The position numbers and the translations under genes were made by a program. From Moraxellaceae bacterium AER2_44_116 (GTDB lineage Bacteria; Pseudomonadota; Gammaproteobacteria; Pseudomonadales; Moraxellaceae), in NCBI GenBank assembly GCA_006546595.1, contig VIAD01000003.1, forward strand, positions 247,365-311,364: a stretch of 64,000 nt of DNA. Reading direction: 5' to 3'. Shown piece by piece: positions 31,726 through 41,124 of this stretch. Under the pieces are notes generated by a model, which had not been told where the DNA came from, did not search any database, and saw only the letters and a program-made list of their open reading frames with translations. The first letter of the stretch is position 1, and each line of letters begins with the position of its first letter.

Positions 31726-32931
31726 ATGACACCCACACTGAGTTCTTTGACTGCTTGGTTGCAGAAAACAACCAACAACTTTGATGCATTAGCATTTCTC
31801 ATCGTGATGTCGATGTGCTTACTGGGAGCAACCAATGGCGTTGGCTCAATGGGCATGCAGTTAGCATTTATTCTCGTGATTTATTTGCACCCTGAGCTAT
31901 CTAAACAATGGTGGCGGGTGAGTCGTTACTTTGTACTGACAGCCGTTTTACTGTTATTAGCTCTTGTTGCTTATTCCTTTAATTATAAGCAAGCACTGCA
32001 TGATGCGTGGGGTGTGACGCGTGGTTTGTTAATGAGCTTGTTGGCTGTTTATTTGCTGCAAGTATCGGGTCAGCAGCTATATCGTGTGCTTACAATGACA
32101 TTGATGATGTGTTCGTTATTAGCCACAGGCGTTGTGTTGTGGAACGTGCATCAATATGGCTTGCAAGAAACTATAGAGCGACAATGGCTAGATACTGTTA
32201 TGCACCGTAATCGTCTAGGTCAAGGATTGGCAATGGCGTTTATTGTCGGCTTAGCGGCATTACTCTCTCAGTCACAGCCACTTTATCGGCAAAAATTACT
32301 GCTTTCGTGTGTATTATGGTTAGGTGCAGTCTCGTATATTAATCACTCACGCGGCGCACTGTTGGCAATGATTGTAGCAGGCATGGTGATGCTGTTTTTA
32401 TGGAATTGGCGCAAAGCATTAATCGTAGAGTCCATAGGATTAGTCGTGGCTCTTATCATTAATCATCTAGGCATTTTAAGTAAAATTGCAACGCATAATG
32501 GTGGCAGCTTGGGCAATGGCCGAGAGTTTTTATGGCCGCCTATTTTTGAGCGTGTTTTGCAAAATCCGTGGTTTGGTCATGGTTTACATGCGGTGAATAA
32601 CGACCCTGTGTTGTTGGCTCAAAAGATAGAAGCCGTTTCGCATGTCCACAGTATTTATTTAGACATTGTCTATGCCAGTGGCCTAATGGGGTTTTTGTTT
32701 TGGGGGATATGGACGCTTCTATTTGCTAAAAACATCAAAAAAATACTCACGCCTAATAACAACATGGCCTGTTATTTAGGCTTAGGGTTGTTAACGTATA
32801 TATTGGTGCATGGTGTCGTGGATTTGGCTTTTTACTCAGTAGGCACATCAGCGATATTGGCTTTTAGTGGTGTATTAACCATCGGTTTATTCGTTAAGGA
32901 ACGTAGTCATGAAAATACTGCACATAGCTAA
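31726..32931 (+). CDS. O-antigen ligase/polymerase family membrane protein (2)
   Basis: The protein of about 401 residues has ten or so membrane segments and the ligase motif: NHSRGALLAMIVAG (near the middle) and FGHGLHAVNNDPVL ... VHSIYLDIVYASGLMGFLFW near the C-terminus, corresponding to the Wzy_C region. It is a distant relative of the protein at 28955. Together they could be one ligase and one polymerase. Starts at 31690, 31699 and 31726 are all possible; 31726 follows the previous stop directly and has GAGA upstream. Confidence 0.82.
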   Translation: MTPTLSSLTAWLQKTTNNFDALAFLIVMSMCLLGATNGVGSMGMQLAFILVIYLHPELSKQWWRVSRYFVLTAVLLLLALVAYSFNYKQALHDAWGVTRGLLMSLLAVYLLQVSGQQLYRVLTMTLMMCSLLATGVVLWNVHQYGLQETIERQWLDTVMHRNRLGQGLAMAFIVGLAALLSQSQPLYRQKLLLSCVLWLGAVSYINHSRGALLAMIVAGMVMLFLWNWRKALIVESIGLVVALIINHLGILSKIATHNGGSLGNGREFLWPPIFERVLQNPWFGHGLHAVNNDPVLLAQKIEAVSHVHSIYLDIVYASGLMGFLFWGIWTLLFAKNIKKILTPNNNMACYLGLGLLTYILVHGVVDLAFYSVGTSAILAFSGVLTIGLFVKERSHENTAHS

Positions 32932-33937
32932 TTTTTCTTATAATAGTCATGGTGCCGCGTTTTATAATTGTGACCGCAAAATATCGGCAGGGTGGACACG
33001 CCGAGGACATTTTGTTTATGAGTTTAGCTTGCGTGATATGGCACGTATGGGGACGATTTTTCGTACCAAACGCTTAGGAACAGGTTGGGCTAATGCTGAA
33101 GTGTTACGCGTCTGTGAGCATTTACAGCCTGATTTAGTCTTGTTGGGACATGCTCAAATTTTAGCGGCTAATACTCTAAAAGAAATTCGTCGTTTATATC
33201 CCAATACCCGTATTGCCATGTGGTATGTTGATTGGCTGTCCGCTGCTGATAAAGTTCAATATATGCAGACATTTGCGCCGTATTTGGACGCTCTGTTTGC
33301 GACCACAGGTGGGACGTTGTTAGAGAAAGTTGTGCCTGCCAGTGTCACTCGCGCCTTTATTCCAAATCCTGTTGAGCGTTCGGTCGAGTCACTACAAAAC
33401 TTCAAAAAACAGCAATTTTCGCATGAGTTAATTTTTTGTGGCACCGTCGGTGATGACGTTGAACGTCGTGTATTTATGGAAAAAATTCAGCACGATTTAG
33501 CGCACCTGCCGTTAGCGTTTCATGGATTGTTAGGGCAAAAGCAGGTCGAAGGTGTTGACTATACCAATGCCTTATCAAACACCCGCATGGGGCTAAACTA
33601 CTCTCGGCGTAACGATATTCCTCTGTATAGTTCTGATCGTATTGCACAATTAACAGGCAATGGTTTGTTGACCTTCTCACCGCGTATACCTGAGTTTACT
33701 AAGTTGTATGCCGAAGACGAACTGGTGTATTTTGACCATGTCGATGATTTAATTGAAAAAGTAAATCATTACCACCGTTATCCAGAGCAAGCCGCGCAAA
33801 TTGCAGAAAAAGGCTGGCAACGAGCACACAGCACCTGTGCCGTTGAAAGAGTGGTGCGATTTATGGAAGAAACGCTCCTTAATCAAGGCTATTCTGAACA
33901 GTACGAATGGTCAGATCATGTCTTTTTTGCTCAATAA
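32909..33937 (+). CDS. Glycosyltransferase (CgeB/GT1-like)
   Basis: The 342-residue protein has an N-terminal MKILHIANFSYNSHGAAFYN and a C-terminal domain with IPNPVERS, IFCGTVGDD, the donor-side SRRNDIPLYSSDRIAQLTGN and terminal YHRYPEQAAQIAEKGWQRAH, as in the DUF3880/glycosyl transferase group that includes CgeB. It overlaps the previous gene by 23 bases. AAGGAACG precedes ATG 32909. Sugar and acceptor are unknown. Confidence 0.78.
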   Translation: MKILHIANFSYNSHGAAFYNCDRKISAGWTRRGHFVYEFSLRDMARMGTIFRTKRLGTGWANAEVLRVCEHLQPDLVLLGHAQILAANTLKEIRRLYPNTRIAMWYVDWLSAADKVQYMQTFAPYLDALFATTGGTLLEKVVPASVTRAFIPNPVERSVESLQNFKKQQFSHELIFCGTVGDDVERRVFMEKIQHDLAHLPLAFHGLLGQKQVEGVDYTNALSNTRMGLNYSRRNDIPLYSSDRIAQLTGNGLLTFSPRIPEFTKLYAEDELVYFDHVDDLIEKVNHYHRYPEQAAQIAEKGWQRAHSTCAVERVVRFMEETLLNQGYSEQYEWSDHVFFAQ

Positions 33938-33954
33938 TCAACGGAGTTGTGTCC

Positions 33955-34872
33955 ATGAACGTCTGGCAACGCTTTCAGCAATTACAGCAACGACGCAAAG
34001 GGCGAAAACAAGATAAACGTGACGAACAAGGCATGCGTCAGCAATGGTTTTTATTGGCAGGCAAGCATAATGGCGCAGCCTATCCGCAGCCACAACAATT
34101 AACGCCACTTTATCCGCCCGCTGATTGTTTTTGGGCTGACCCTTTTTTATGGTCGAAAGATGGCCGTTATTTTATCTTTTTTGAAGATTTTCCCTATGCG
34201 ACATGGCGCGGTATTATTAGTGTCATTGAAATAGACGAGCAGGGCAAACAAATCAGTGAGCCTCGTCCTGTTCTCGAAGAAGCCTACCATTTGTCTTATC
34301 CATTTTTGTTTGAGTATGACGGTCAGTTGTATATGATGCCCGAAAAATGCTCACAAAAACGGGTCGATATTTATCGGTGTGATGAGTTTCCGCATCGTTG
34401 GTCGCAGGTCAGTACCTTAATAGACAACTTGAAAATTGTTGATTCAACGTTATTTGAGCATGATGGCAAATGGTGGTTATTTGCGGCGGCCAAACAAGGA
34501 CGCGTCAGGATTAATGAGTCGCTGTTTGCTTTTTATGCCGACTCACCACTGAGCAACACATGGACTCCACATCCCTTAAACCCTTTAGTGCGTGACTTAA
34601 CTCGTGGCCGTCCTGCGGGACGTATTGTTCGTCATTCGCAGGGGCAATTGTTGCGTCCCGCTCAAGATTGCTTACGTCGTTATGGTTATGGTGTCCATCT
34701 GCAAGAAATCACCCAATTAACTACGACAGCCTATCAGGAGCAGACGGTTTGGTCTGGTCTTGCCCCTGAGATCAATCATACTTGGCGTGCGATGCATCAT
34801 CTCGACCAACACAAGGGCATGATGGTGATGGATGCTCAACGCTTATTGCCAATGGCGGAGTCAGTCGTTTGA
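33955..34872 (+). CDS. Five-bladed beta-propeller protein, GINT1-like
   Basis: The protein of 305 residues shows repeated propeller-blade motifs: FWADPFLWSKDGRYFIFFED (60-79 or so), HLSYPFLFEYDGQLYMMPE, and DSTLFEHDGKWWLFAAA. This pattern is found in the N-terminal domain of plant glucosamine inositolphosphorylceramide transferase 1 and in a group of bacterial LPS-locus proteins, sometimes fused to formyltransferases; here it stands alone. Function is unproven: sugar-binding or sugar-transfer are both possible. ATG 33955 has GGAG 8 bases upstream; the frame extends upstream only by overlap with the previous gene. Confidence 0.7.
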   Translation: MNVWQRFQQLQQRRKGRKQDKRDEQGMRQQWFLLAGKHNGAAYPQPQQLTPLYPPADCFWADPFLWSKDGRYFIFFEDFPYATWRGIISVIEIDEQGKQISEPRPVLEEAYHLSYPFLFEYDGQLYMMPEKCSQKRVDIYRCDEFPHRWSQVSTLIDNLKIVDSTLFEHDGKWWLFAAAKQGRVRINESLFAFYADSPLSNTWTPHPLNPLVRDLTRGRPAGRIVRHSQGQLLRPAQDCLRRYGYGVHLQEITQLTTTAYQEQTVWSGLAPEINHTWRAMHHLDQHKGMMVMDAQRLLPMAESVV

Positions 34873-35987
34873 CCGCACTCACGCAGGATATTGCCGTTAT
34901 TTTGCCGCCGCGTGAGCGGTTTCGTGCTGCCGATGCAGGCGCGGTGGCGTTAACAGTGCATGACTTTGTGGTTGCAAGCCGTTTTCAACCACAGATCGTG
35001 GTTTTTGGTGGCGAAACTCAACCCTTTAGCGATGTGAGTTTTTGCCATGTCCCCACAACATGGGCATGGTTGTTGGGAAAAAACTTAGCCTATGCTCAAG
35101 CCTGTATTACGCTATTGCGTGAGCAAAAAGTACAATTGGTGGAAGTACATAATCGTATCACCTTAGCGTTACGCATTAAAAAATCCTTACCACGTTTGGC
35201 CGTAGCGATACATTTACACAATGATCCTCACGGTATGGAAGGTGCAAAAACAGCCAAACAACGACAGTTTTTACTTGAGCAAATAGATATCGTTTATTGT
35301 GTCAGTGAGTATGTTCGCCAACGACTATTAGAGGGGGTTGCACCCGAACTGGCGGTTAAATGCCACGTCATTCATAATGCTTTAGCGGATAATCATTCAG
35401 TGAATATTGCTGCGCAAAAGCAGCATTGGCTTGTGTATGCAGGGCGATTTATTCCCGAAAAAGGGGCATTGGCATTAGCGCAGGCATTAGCGCAGGTGTT
35501 GCCACATTTCCCCCAATGGCGCGCGGTCTTTTTGGGCGCATGGGGTTTTGGTCATGCCGCAGGCAAAAGCGATTATGAACAACAAGTCTATGCGGCATTA
35601 ACGACAGTGGCTTCGCAAGTGGAGTTTCGCGGTCATGTGCCACACAGCGAAGTCATGGCGACATTGGCGCAATCATCGGTGACGGTCGTGCCCTCTACGT
35701 GTGCTGAAGCCTTTGGTCGTGTCGTTTTGGAAGCGATGTCGATGCAAAATGCCGTAATGGTCTCATCTTTTGGCGCACTACCCGAAATTGCAGGTGATGC
35801 CGCGATTGTGTTAGCTGAAGTGTCAAGCTCAGCCCTCGTACAACAGTTAACGGCATTATTAGACTCGCCAGAACGTATTGATCTCGTCGCAAATGCGTGT
35901 CAACAACGTGCGCATCAACAATTTAACCTCAATCGTATTGTGCATGAACTGGATGCCAAGAGAGCACAGTTACTACACGGAGTTTAA
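34869..35987 (+). CDS. Glycosyltransferase family 4
   Basis: The 372-residue GT-B protein contains AIHLHNDPHGMEG, VYCVSEYVRQRL, the donor-domain start VYAGRFIPEKGALALAQAL, and VVPSTCAEAFGRVVLEAMSM, including the EX7E motif of GT4. The start is a TTG at 34869 overlapping the previous stop (TTTGA) with GGAG 8 bases upstream; the frame continues upstream to an ATG at 34782 but that segment lies inside the previous gene and has no GT4 resemblance. The two TTTGA joints in this operon are of the same form. Confidence 0.82.
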   Translation: MTALTQDIAVILPPRERFRAADAGAVALTVHDFVVASRFQPQIVVFGGETQPFSDVSFCHVPTTWAWLLGKNLAYAQACITLLREQKVQLVEVHNRITLALRIKKSLPRLAVAIHLHNDPHGMEGAKTAKQRQFLLEQIDIVYCVSEYVRQRLLEGVAPELAVKCHVIHNALADNHSVNIAAQKQHWLVYAGRFIPEKGALALAQALAQVLPHFPQWRAVFLGAWGFGHAAGKSDYEQQVYAALTTVASQVEFRGHVPHSEVMATLAQSSVTVVPSTCAEAFGRVVLEAMSMQNAVMVSSFGALPEIAGDAAIVLAEVSSSALVQQLTALLDSPERIDLVANACQQRAHQQFNLNRIVHELDAKRAQLLHGV

Positions 35988-35989
35988 TA

Positions 35990-37939
35990 ATGTCATCACC
36001 CAAACAAGAGTTAGTCTATCGCCAAGATATTGACGGCTTACGTGCGATTGCGATTTTGTTGGTCGTGGGTTTTCATTATTTTGGTGTCAAAGGCGGTTTT
36101 GTTGGCGTTGATATTTTCTTTGTTATTTCAGGTTATTTAATTACCCGCATTTTATTAGTCGATATTAAACATAATACGTTTAGCGTGTCGGCATTTTATG
36201 CGCGGCGTGTTCGTCGAATTTTCCCTGCTTTAATTGTCGTACTGGTGGCGTGTTTAGGCTTGGGTTGGAGTCAGTTATTTAGTGATGACTTTCAAAAGTT
36301 AGCCAAACATGTCATGGCAGGCAGTATGTATGTGCAAAACTTTTTACTTTGGCATGAGTCAGGTTATTTTGATGCGGATGGCATTACCAAGCCGTTATTA
36401 CATTTATGGTCATTAGCGATAGAAGAACAGTTTTATTTAGTATGGCCGATATTATTAGTCGCATTAAGTGGTTTTCGCTTGGGTTTAATCGGCTCGATAG
36501 TGTCCGTGTTGTTTGTCAGTTTTTTCATCAATATCTATTTTATTTATCACGATACAACAACGGCTTTTTATTTACCTTTTTCTCGTTTATGGGAGTTAGC
36601 ATTGGGTGGATTGGTGGCCTATGTCGAAATTTTTCATCAAAAAATCAGCCTACACATACGAGAAAAAAAACGATTAATGAATGTCTTATCGGTAATGGGT
36701 TTACTGATGATTACTGTTGCGGCAGCAATTCTCAATAAAGACGCAGCATTTCCGGGTTGGTGGGCATTATTACCGATTACGGGAACTGGATTATTAGTGT
36801 TAGCAGGTGATAACAGTATTATTAATCGGACGTTATTATCCAATACATTCATGAAGTGGATCGGAAAAATCAGTTACCCCCTGTATTTATGGCATTGGCC
36901 AATGATTTCTTTTGCCATGATTTTATTTGGTTCAGATAATAAAATTAGCCGTTCGGTTAAGTTATCTGCGTTTGTTATCAGTGTGTTATTGGCGTGGGCA
37001 ACGTATTTGTGGGTAGAGAAGCCGATCCAACGCTATAAAATTACGCCAAACAATACCCTTCGTGTTTTAGGGCTAGGCATAGCAACAACGGGTGGTATAT
37101 TTATTGTCGCCTACTTATGTTGGCAGCAAACCATTAGCCCACGTTTTGGCGACATTAAACCGATTGCGGCTATTGTGCCTGAAAAATTAAAAGGCTGTAT
37201 GCCCGAAGGTAATCAAGAGCATGGCTCAATTGATGCATTTAAAGCGTGTGAACAGCCGTTATTTGCCAATAGGCCAACGGTGTATGTAGTGGGTGATTCT
37301 CATGCCAATAGTTTATATCAAAGTTTAGAAACGTATTTCCATCAGCGTCGTATGAATGTTGTGGATTATTCGGTGATGCACTGTATCCCTTTTACCTTGT
37401 TGGATACTCGTGGGGCATGTGTTGATTATAATCGTTATATTCAACAGAAAATTGCCGAGCAAAAACCTGCCTTAGTTATTTTTGCCGCGTATCACATTAA
37501 CGACAAGATGGCTGATTTTTATCATGAAAAAATAGCATACCCTTATTTTATTCAGCAACAAGCAGAACACATGGCAGTATCAGGTGCGCAACATGTCATC
37601 ATGGTCGGAGAAATCCCGACGTGGGATGTTTCCTTGCCTCATGTGTTAAATCGGTATTTTTTACGAGAGGGTAAAGCCATTCCCAAACGGACTTATACGG
37701 GTGTGATTCAATCCTCTTTAGTCATGGATACTACGCTACGACAGCTATCCTATAGCCCAAAGGTCAGTTATTTTTCGTTAAAGGATATATTATGTCAGCA
37801 GCAAGGTTGTCTCACGCAGGTAGGGGAACAATTGCCAAATGATTTAATTGTCTATGATTATGGCCATTTAACGCGAGCAGGTTCTGAGTATGTCATCAAC
37901 AACGGCCTTTCAACGCTCATTGAGTCTTCCGTGAAATAG
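35990..37939 (+). CDS. Membrane acyltransferase (OafA/YrhL type) with SGNH domain
   Basis: The 649-residue protein has an acyltransferase-3 membrane domain (about residues 8-370; YRQDIDGLRAIAILLVVGFHYF with the catalytic His nearby, RRVRRIFPALIVV, and LHLWSLAIEEQFYLVWP) and a C-terminal SGNH hydrolase-type domain starting at GDSH (435-438). OafA-type enzymes O-acetylate O-antigen sugars in the periplasm. The SGNH domain is expected to receive and transfer the acetyl group. The gene starts 3 bases after the previous stop. Confidence 0.88.
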   Translation: MSSPKQELVYRQDIDGLRAIAILLVVGFHYFGVKGGFVGVDIFFVISGYLITRILLVDIKHNTFSVSAFYARRVRRIFPALIVVLVACLGLGWSQLFSDDFQKLAKHVMAGSMYVQNFLLWHESGYFDADGITKPLLHLWSLAIEEQFYLVWPILLVALSGFRLGLIGSIVSVLFVSFFINIYFIYHDTTTAFYLPFSRLWELALGGLVAYVEIFHQKISLHIREKKRLMNVLSVMGLLMITVAAAILNKDAAFPGWWALLPITGTGLLVLAGDNSIINRTLLSNTFMKWIGKISYPLYLWHWPMISFAMILFGSDNKISRSVKLSAFVISVLLAWATYLWVEKPIQRYKITPNNTLRVLGLGIATTGGIFIVAYLCWQQTISPRFGDIKPIAAIVPEKLKGCMPEGNQEHGSIDAFKACEQPLFANRPTVYVVGDSHANSLYQSLETYFHQRRMNVVDYSVMHCIPFTLLDTRGACVDYNRYIQQKIAEQKPALVIFAAYHINDKMADFYHEKIAYPYFIQQQAEHMAVSGAQHVIMVGEIPTWDVSLPHVLNRYFLREGKAIPKRTYTGVIQSSLVMDTTLRQLSYSPKVSYFSLKDILCQQQGCLTQVGEQLPNDLIVYDYGHLTRAGSEYVINNGLSTLIESSVK

Positions 37940-37947
37940 GTGTTTGT

Positions 37948-38979
37948 ATGCATATTTGTCAAGTCGTCGCCAGTTGGGGCAATGGTGGCTTAGAAAAGCA
38001 CGTCATTGAGTTAAGCAATGCCCTCAGTATCGAACATCAAGTCACGGTGATTGTTCACCCTCTGATGAAAGATCGTTTTGTTGCGGCAGTGAATGTGATT
38101 ACCGTGGATTTTTCACAGTCCCGTTGGTCGCCACGTTTATATTGGCAGCTATTACAAATTATTAATGAGTTAAAGCCCGATATTATTCATGCACAAGCCA
38201 GTAAAGCAGCATTGTTGGTTTCTCGTTTACGTCAATGGCTACCGTTGACCCTTAAATATGTCGCCACCTTACATAATCAAAAAGGCACAACGTCGATGTT
38301 TGAGGGCTTTGATCAGGTGATTGCGGTCAGTCCGGGTATTGCTCATCTCATTAAAAAAGCCCCTGTTACCGCGATTTATAATGGTGTTATTGCACCGACT
38401 CCTGTTGACAATGGGCGGCAATTATTAGCCCAAGAGTTTGGTTTTAATGCCGCTAAACCCATTTTAATCGCCATTGGCCGTTTAGTAGATGCCAAAGGTT
38501 TTGATATTTTAATCCCTGCGGTGGTACGTGCAGGCGTGCAAGTATTGATTGTTGGTGAAGGTGAACGGCGTACCTCATTAGAAGCGCAAATTGCCGAGAC
38601 CAAAGCGACCGTTGTATTGGCAGGTTTTCGTCAAGATGCCCAACGCTTGTTAGCAGCCGCCGATGGTTTTGTTTTAAGCTCGCGTAATGAAGGCTTTGCC
38701 TATGTGTTTGTCGAAGCGTTATTAGCGCAACGTCCTGTTGTAGTGACAGCGATCCCGATGGTGCAAGAGTTTGTGCCAGAGCAGTTGATTGTGCCTGTTG
38801 AGGATGTGGAAGCCTTGGCGGAGCGTATGCAATGGGCTGTCAGTCATTTGGGTGAGTGGCAGGGTATAATGCGTCTCGCATTTGAGAGAGCGAGGCAAGA
38901 GTTAACTTTAGATGCGATGGTGCATAGAACAAAAAAGATTTATTTGGATATGTTTCTTTCAGGTACTGACGAGTGTTAA
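37948..38979 (+). CDS. Glycosyltransferase family 4 (paralogue of the 27912 gene)
   Basis: The 343-residue GT-B enzyme contains MHICQVVASWGNGGLEKHVI, the donor domain start ILIAIGRLVDAKGFDILIPA, IVGEGERRTSLEAQI, and SSRNEGFAYVFVEALLAQRP with the EX7E motif. AGGTG precedes ATG 37948. The last codons overlap the GTG start of the flippase gene. Donor is unknown; the SQSRWSPRLYWQLL segment shared with the earlier gene suggests relatedness. Confidence 0.87.
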   Translation: MHICQVVASWGNGGLEKHVIELSNALSIEHQVTVIVHPLMKDRFVAAVNVITVDFSQSRWSPRLYWQLLQIINELKPDIIHAQASKAALLVSRLRQWLPLTLKYVATLHNQKGTTSMFEGFDQVIAVSPGIAHLIKKAPVTAIYNGVIAPTPVDNGRQLLAQEFGFNAAKPILIAIGRLVDAKGFDILIPAVVRAGVQVLIVGEGERRTSLEAQIAETKATVVLAGFRQDAQRLLAAADGFVLSSRNEGFAYVFVEALLAQRPVVVTAIPMVQEFVPEQLIVPVEDVEALAERMQWAVSHLGEWQGIMRLAFERARQELTLDAMVHRTKKIYLDMFLSGTDEC

Positions 38980-40193
38980 CAGGTATATGGTGGGCTTTAT
39001 TAGGGCAGGGGATGCGTATTGGATTACAGGCATTACTATTTTTTGTATTAGCTCGTGGGCTGGGATTACAAAATTTTGGTATTTATACGACTGTTTTTGC
39101 CTGTGCTCAGATTTTATATCCAATATCGGGTTTAGGAACGCATAATACTATGATTATGCATGTTGCCCGATATCCCAAATTACTAAATAACTATTTGGGT
39201 ACCCCACTATTAATGACGGTTATTTTTGGGTCTTTTTTATCTATTATAGCAACTTTTGCTTTATCTTCACTGTATAAACAAGTATCTGCATTATTTATAT
39301 TATTAATGTTTCTAACTGAGATTTTAGCTTTTCGTTTGTTAGATGTTTCTACACATGCTTGGCAAGCACTTGAAAATATGCGTTATTATGCTTTGAGTTA
39401 TACGTTATTAAGTGGTTTGCGTTTGCTACTGGCAGGGGGATTATGGTTAACAGGGTATTTGAATCTAGTGGTATGGATACCTTGTAATTTTGTGCTGACG
39501 CTGCTTGTCGCATTATTATTGTTAGTTCAACTATTTTATTATTGCCAGTTAGAGTGGCGTAAATTATATTTTTTTCGCTCAGAGTTGAAAACGTCATTAT
39601 ATTTTTCTTTGTCTGGAGTTGGGCAGTCACTTTATGCTAACGTAGATAAAATTCTCATTGCTCGTCTTTTAGGCAGTGAGGTGGTTGGTATTTATGCGGT
39701 TGCACAGAGAATAGTGCAAATGGCGTTCTTGCCTATTTTAGCCTTGTTTCAAGCTTCTTATGCTAAGTATTTTCAGAAGGGGCGTTTTGGTATTCAAGGA
39801 ACTCTTAATTATAGTAAAAAACTAGCTCCATTCTTATTTTTATATGCTAGTGTAATGATCTTGATCATATATTTATTGTCACCTTATTTAACTGTGGTTT
39901 TTGGCAGTCAATACGAAGGGGCTATCTATGTATTAAAGTGGTTAGTATTATTGTTAGTTATTCAGGTTGCACATTATTTGTTGGGGGAGGCAATGACTGG
40001 GTGTGGTTACCAGCGGATTCGTAGTATTTTACAAATGATCGTCGGTTTATTAAGTGTAGCCATCATATATAGTGCTGTGTCCGCACAAGGTATAATGGGA
40101 GCAGTTGTAGCAGCACTCATTATAGAAATACTCTTATTTCTGGTGTATCTAGTTGTAGTTATTTTTGAGTTGAGACGTGAGAACATATCGTGA
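38973..40193 (+). CDS. Wzx-type polysaccharide flippase
   Basis: The 406-residue protein has 12 or so membrane segments and the MOP/PST family start: GTG, then TGIWWALLGQGMRIGLQALL. Loop motifs such as VDKILIARLLGSEVVGIYAV (about residues 223-242) are typical of Wzx. It would flip undecaprenyl-linked repeat units to the periplasm. The start GTG 38973 lies within the previous gene. From here the base composition becomes clearly richer in A and T. Confidence 0.85.
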   Translation: MLTGIWWALLGQGMRIGLQALLFFVLARGLGLQNFGIYTTVFACAQILYPISGLGTHNTMIMHVARYPKLLNNYLGTPLLMTVIFGSFLSIIATFALSSLYKQVSALFILLMFLTEILAFRLLDVSTHAWQALENMRYYALSYTLLSGLRLLLAGGLWLTGYLNLVVWIPCNFVLTLLVALLLLVQLFYYCQLEWRKLYFFRSELKTSLYFSLSGVGQSLYANVDKILIARLLGSEVVGIYAVAQRIVQMAFLPILALFQASYAKYFQKGRFGIQGTLNYSKKLAPFLFLYASVMILIIYLLSPYLTVVFGSQYEGAIYVLKWLVLLLVIQVAHYLLGEAMTGCGYQRIRSILQMIVGLLSVAIIYSAVSAQGIMGAVVAALIIEILLFLVYLVVVIFELRRENIS

Positions 40194-41047
40194 AGCTTTC
40201 GATTGTAGTGCCAACATTAGGACGAAAAAAAGAGTTAGCAGAACTATTGGAAAGTTTAGCTCAGTTGCCACAAGAGTATATAGAAGTCATTATAGTAGAT
40301 CAAAATGCTATTGGTTTTTTAGATGATGTATTGGCGAAGACATCAATAGATCAGCTACAACATTGCCATGTGCATTTTACAGGAGCAGCACGCGCTAGAA
40401 ACTGGGGATTTAGATTTACTACAGGTGATGTTGTTAACTTTTGTGATGACGATGCTAACGTGGTGCCTGAGTTATATACGATTGTAAAGACAGTCTTTGC
40501 TAACGATAAAGCATTAGGGATGGCAACTTTTAAAGTTGTAGATCCTGTTTTCAATTTACCTTGCATGGTAAGCTTTGCTAATACAAACTGCACTGTTTCA
40601 CGGGATAATTTTAATACTATTACGATAGAGTTTGCGCAGTTTTGGCGGCGTAGTGTATTTGAAAAATTACATGGCTATGATGAAACGCTAGGCATTGGCG
40701 TATATTATGGTGCAGATGAAGGGCAAGATATCGTTATTCGTGCTATAGAGCAATCAATAAAAATGGAATATTTTAATCAGATACTTTTTTTTCATCCTCA
40801 AAAATATGAAGCACCAATTAAACGTTATTATCAGTATGCACGTGGTACAGGTAGAGTTCTATATCTACACGGAAATAAATTATATGTTGTAAAAAAACAA
40901 TGTATTTTTTTGGTTAAAAGTTTTGTAGGTTTTTTTATTTATATGTTATGGAGACCAAATACATCATTGCGTTATGGGGCACGATTCAGTGGTTTTATTG
41001 TTGGATTTTTTAATAGCATTTTTGGCCGATATTTAGTGAAAGATTAA
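40190..41047 (+). CDS. Family 2 glycosyltransferase
   Basis: The 285-residue GT-A enzyme begins with GTG in a GTGA overlap with the flippase gene: LSIVVPTLGRKKELAELLES, then IIVDQN, and the DDD motif NFCDDDANVVPELY that corresponds to the metal-binding DXD. A polar C-terminus with a short hydrophobic stretch (FLVKSFVGFFIYMLW) suggests membrane association. Sugar is unknown. Codon usage is AT-rich, as in its neighbours. Confidence 0.83.
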   Translation: MKLSIVVPTLGRKKELAELLESLAQLPQEYIEVIIVDQNAIGFLDDVLAKTSIDQLQHCHVHFTGAARARNWGFRFTTGDVVNFCDDDANVVPELYTIVKTVFANDKALGMATFKVVDPVFNLPCMVSFANTNCTVSRDNFNTITIEFAQFWRRSVFEKLHGYDETLGIGVYYGADEGQDIVIRAIEQSIKMEYFNQILFFHPQKYEAPIKRYYQYARGTGRVLYLHGNKLYVVKKQCIFLVKSFVGFFIYMLWRPNTSLRYGARFSGFIVGFFNSIFGRYLVKD

Positions 41048-41124
41048 AATGAAAATACATGTTTTATATTAAAGAGGTGTCATTGTGTTATGAGCTATTT
41101 AAAATCTAATGAGCATGTAGTTTT

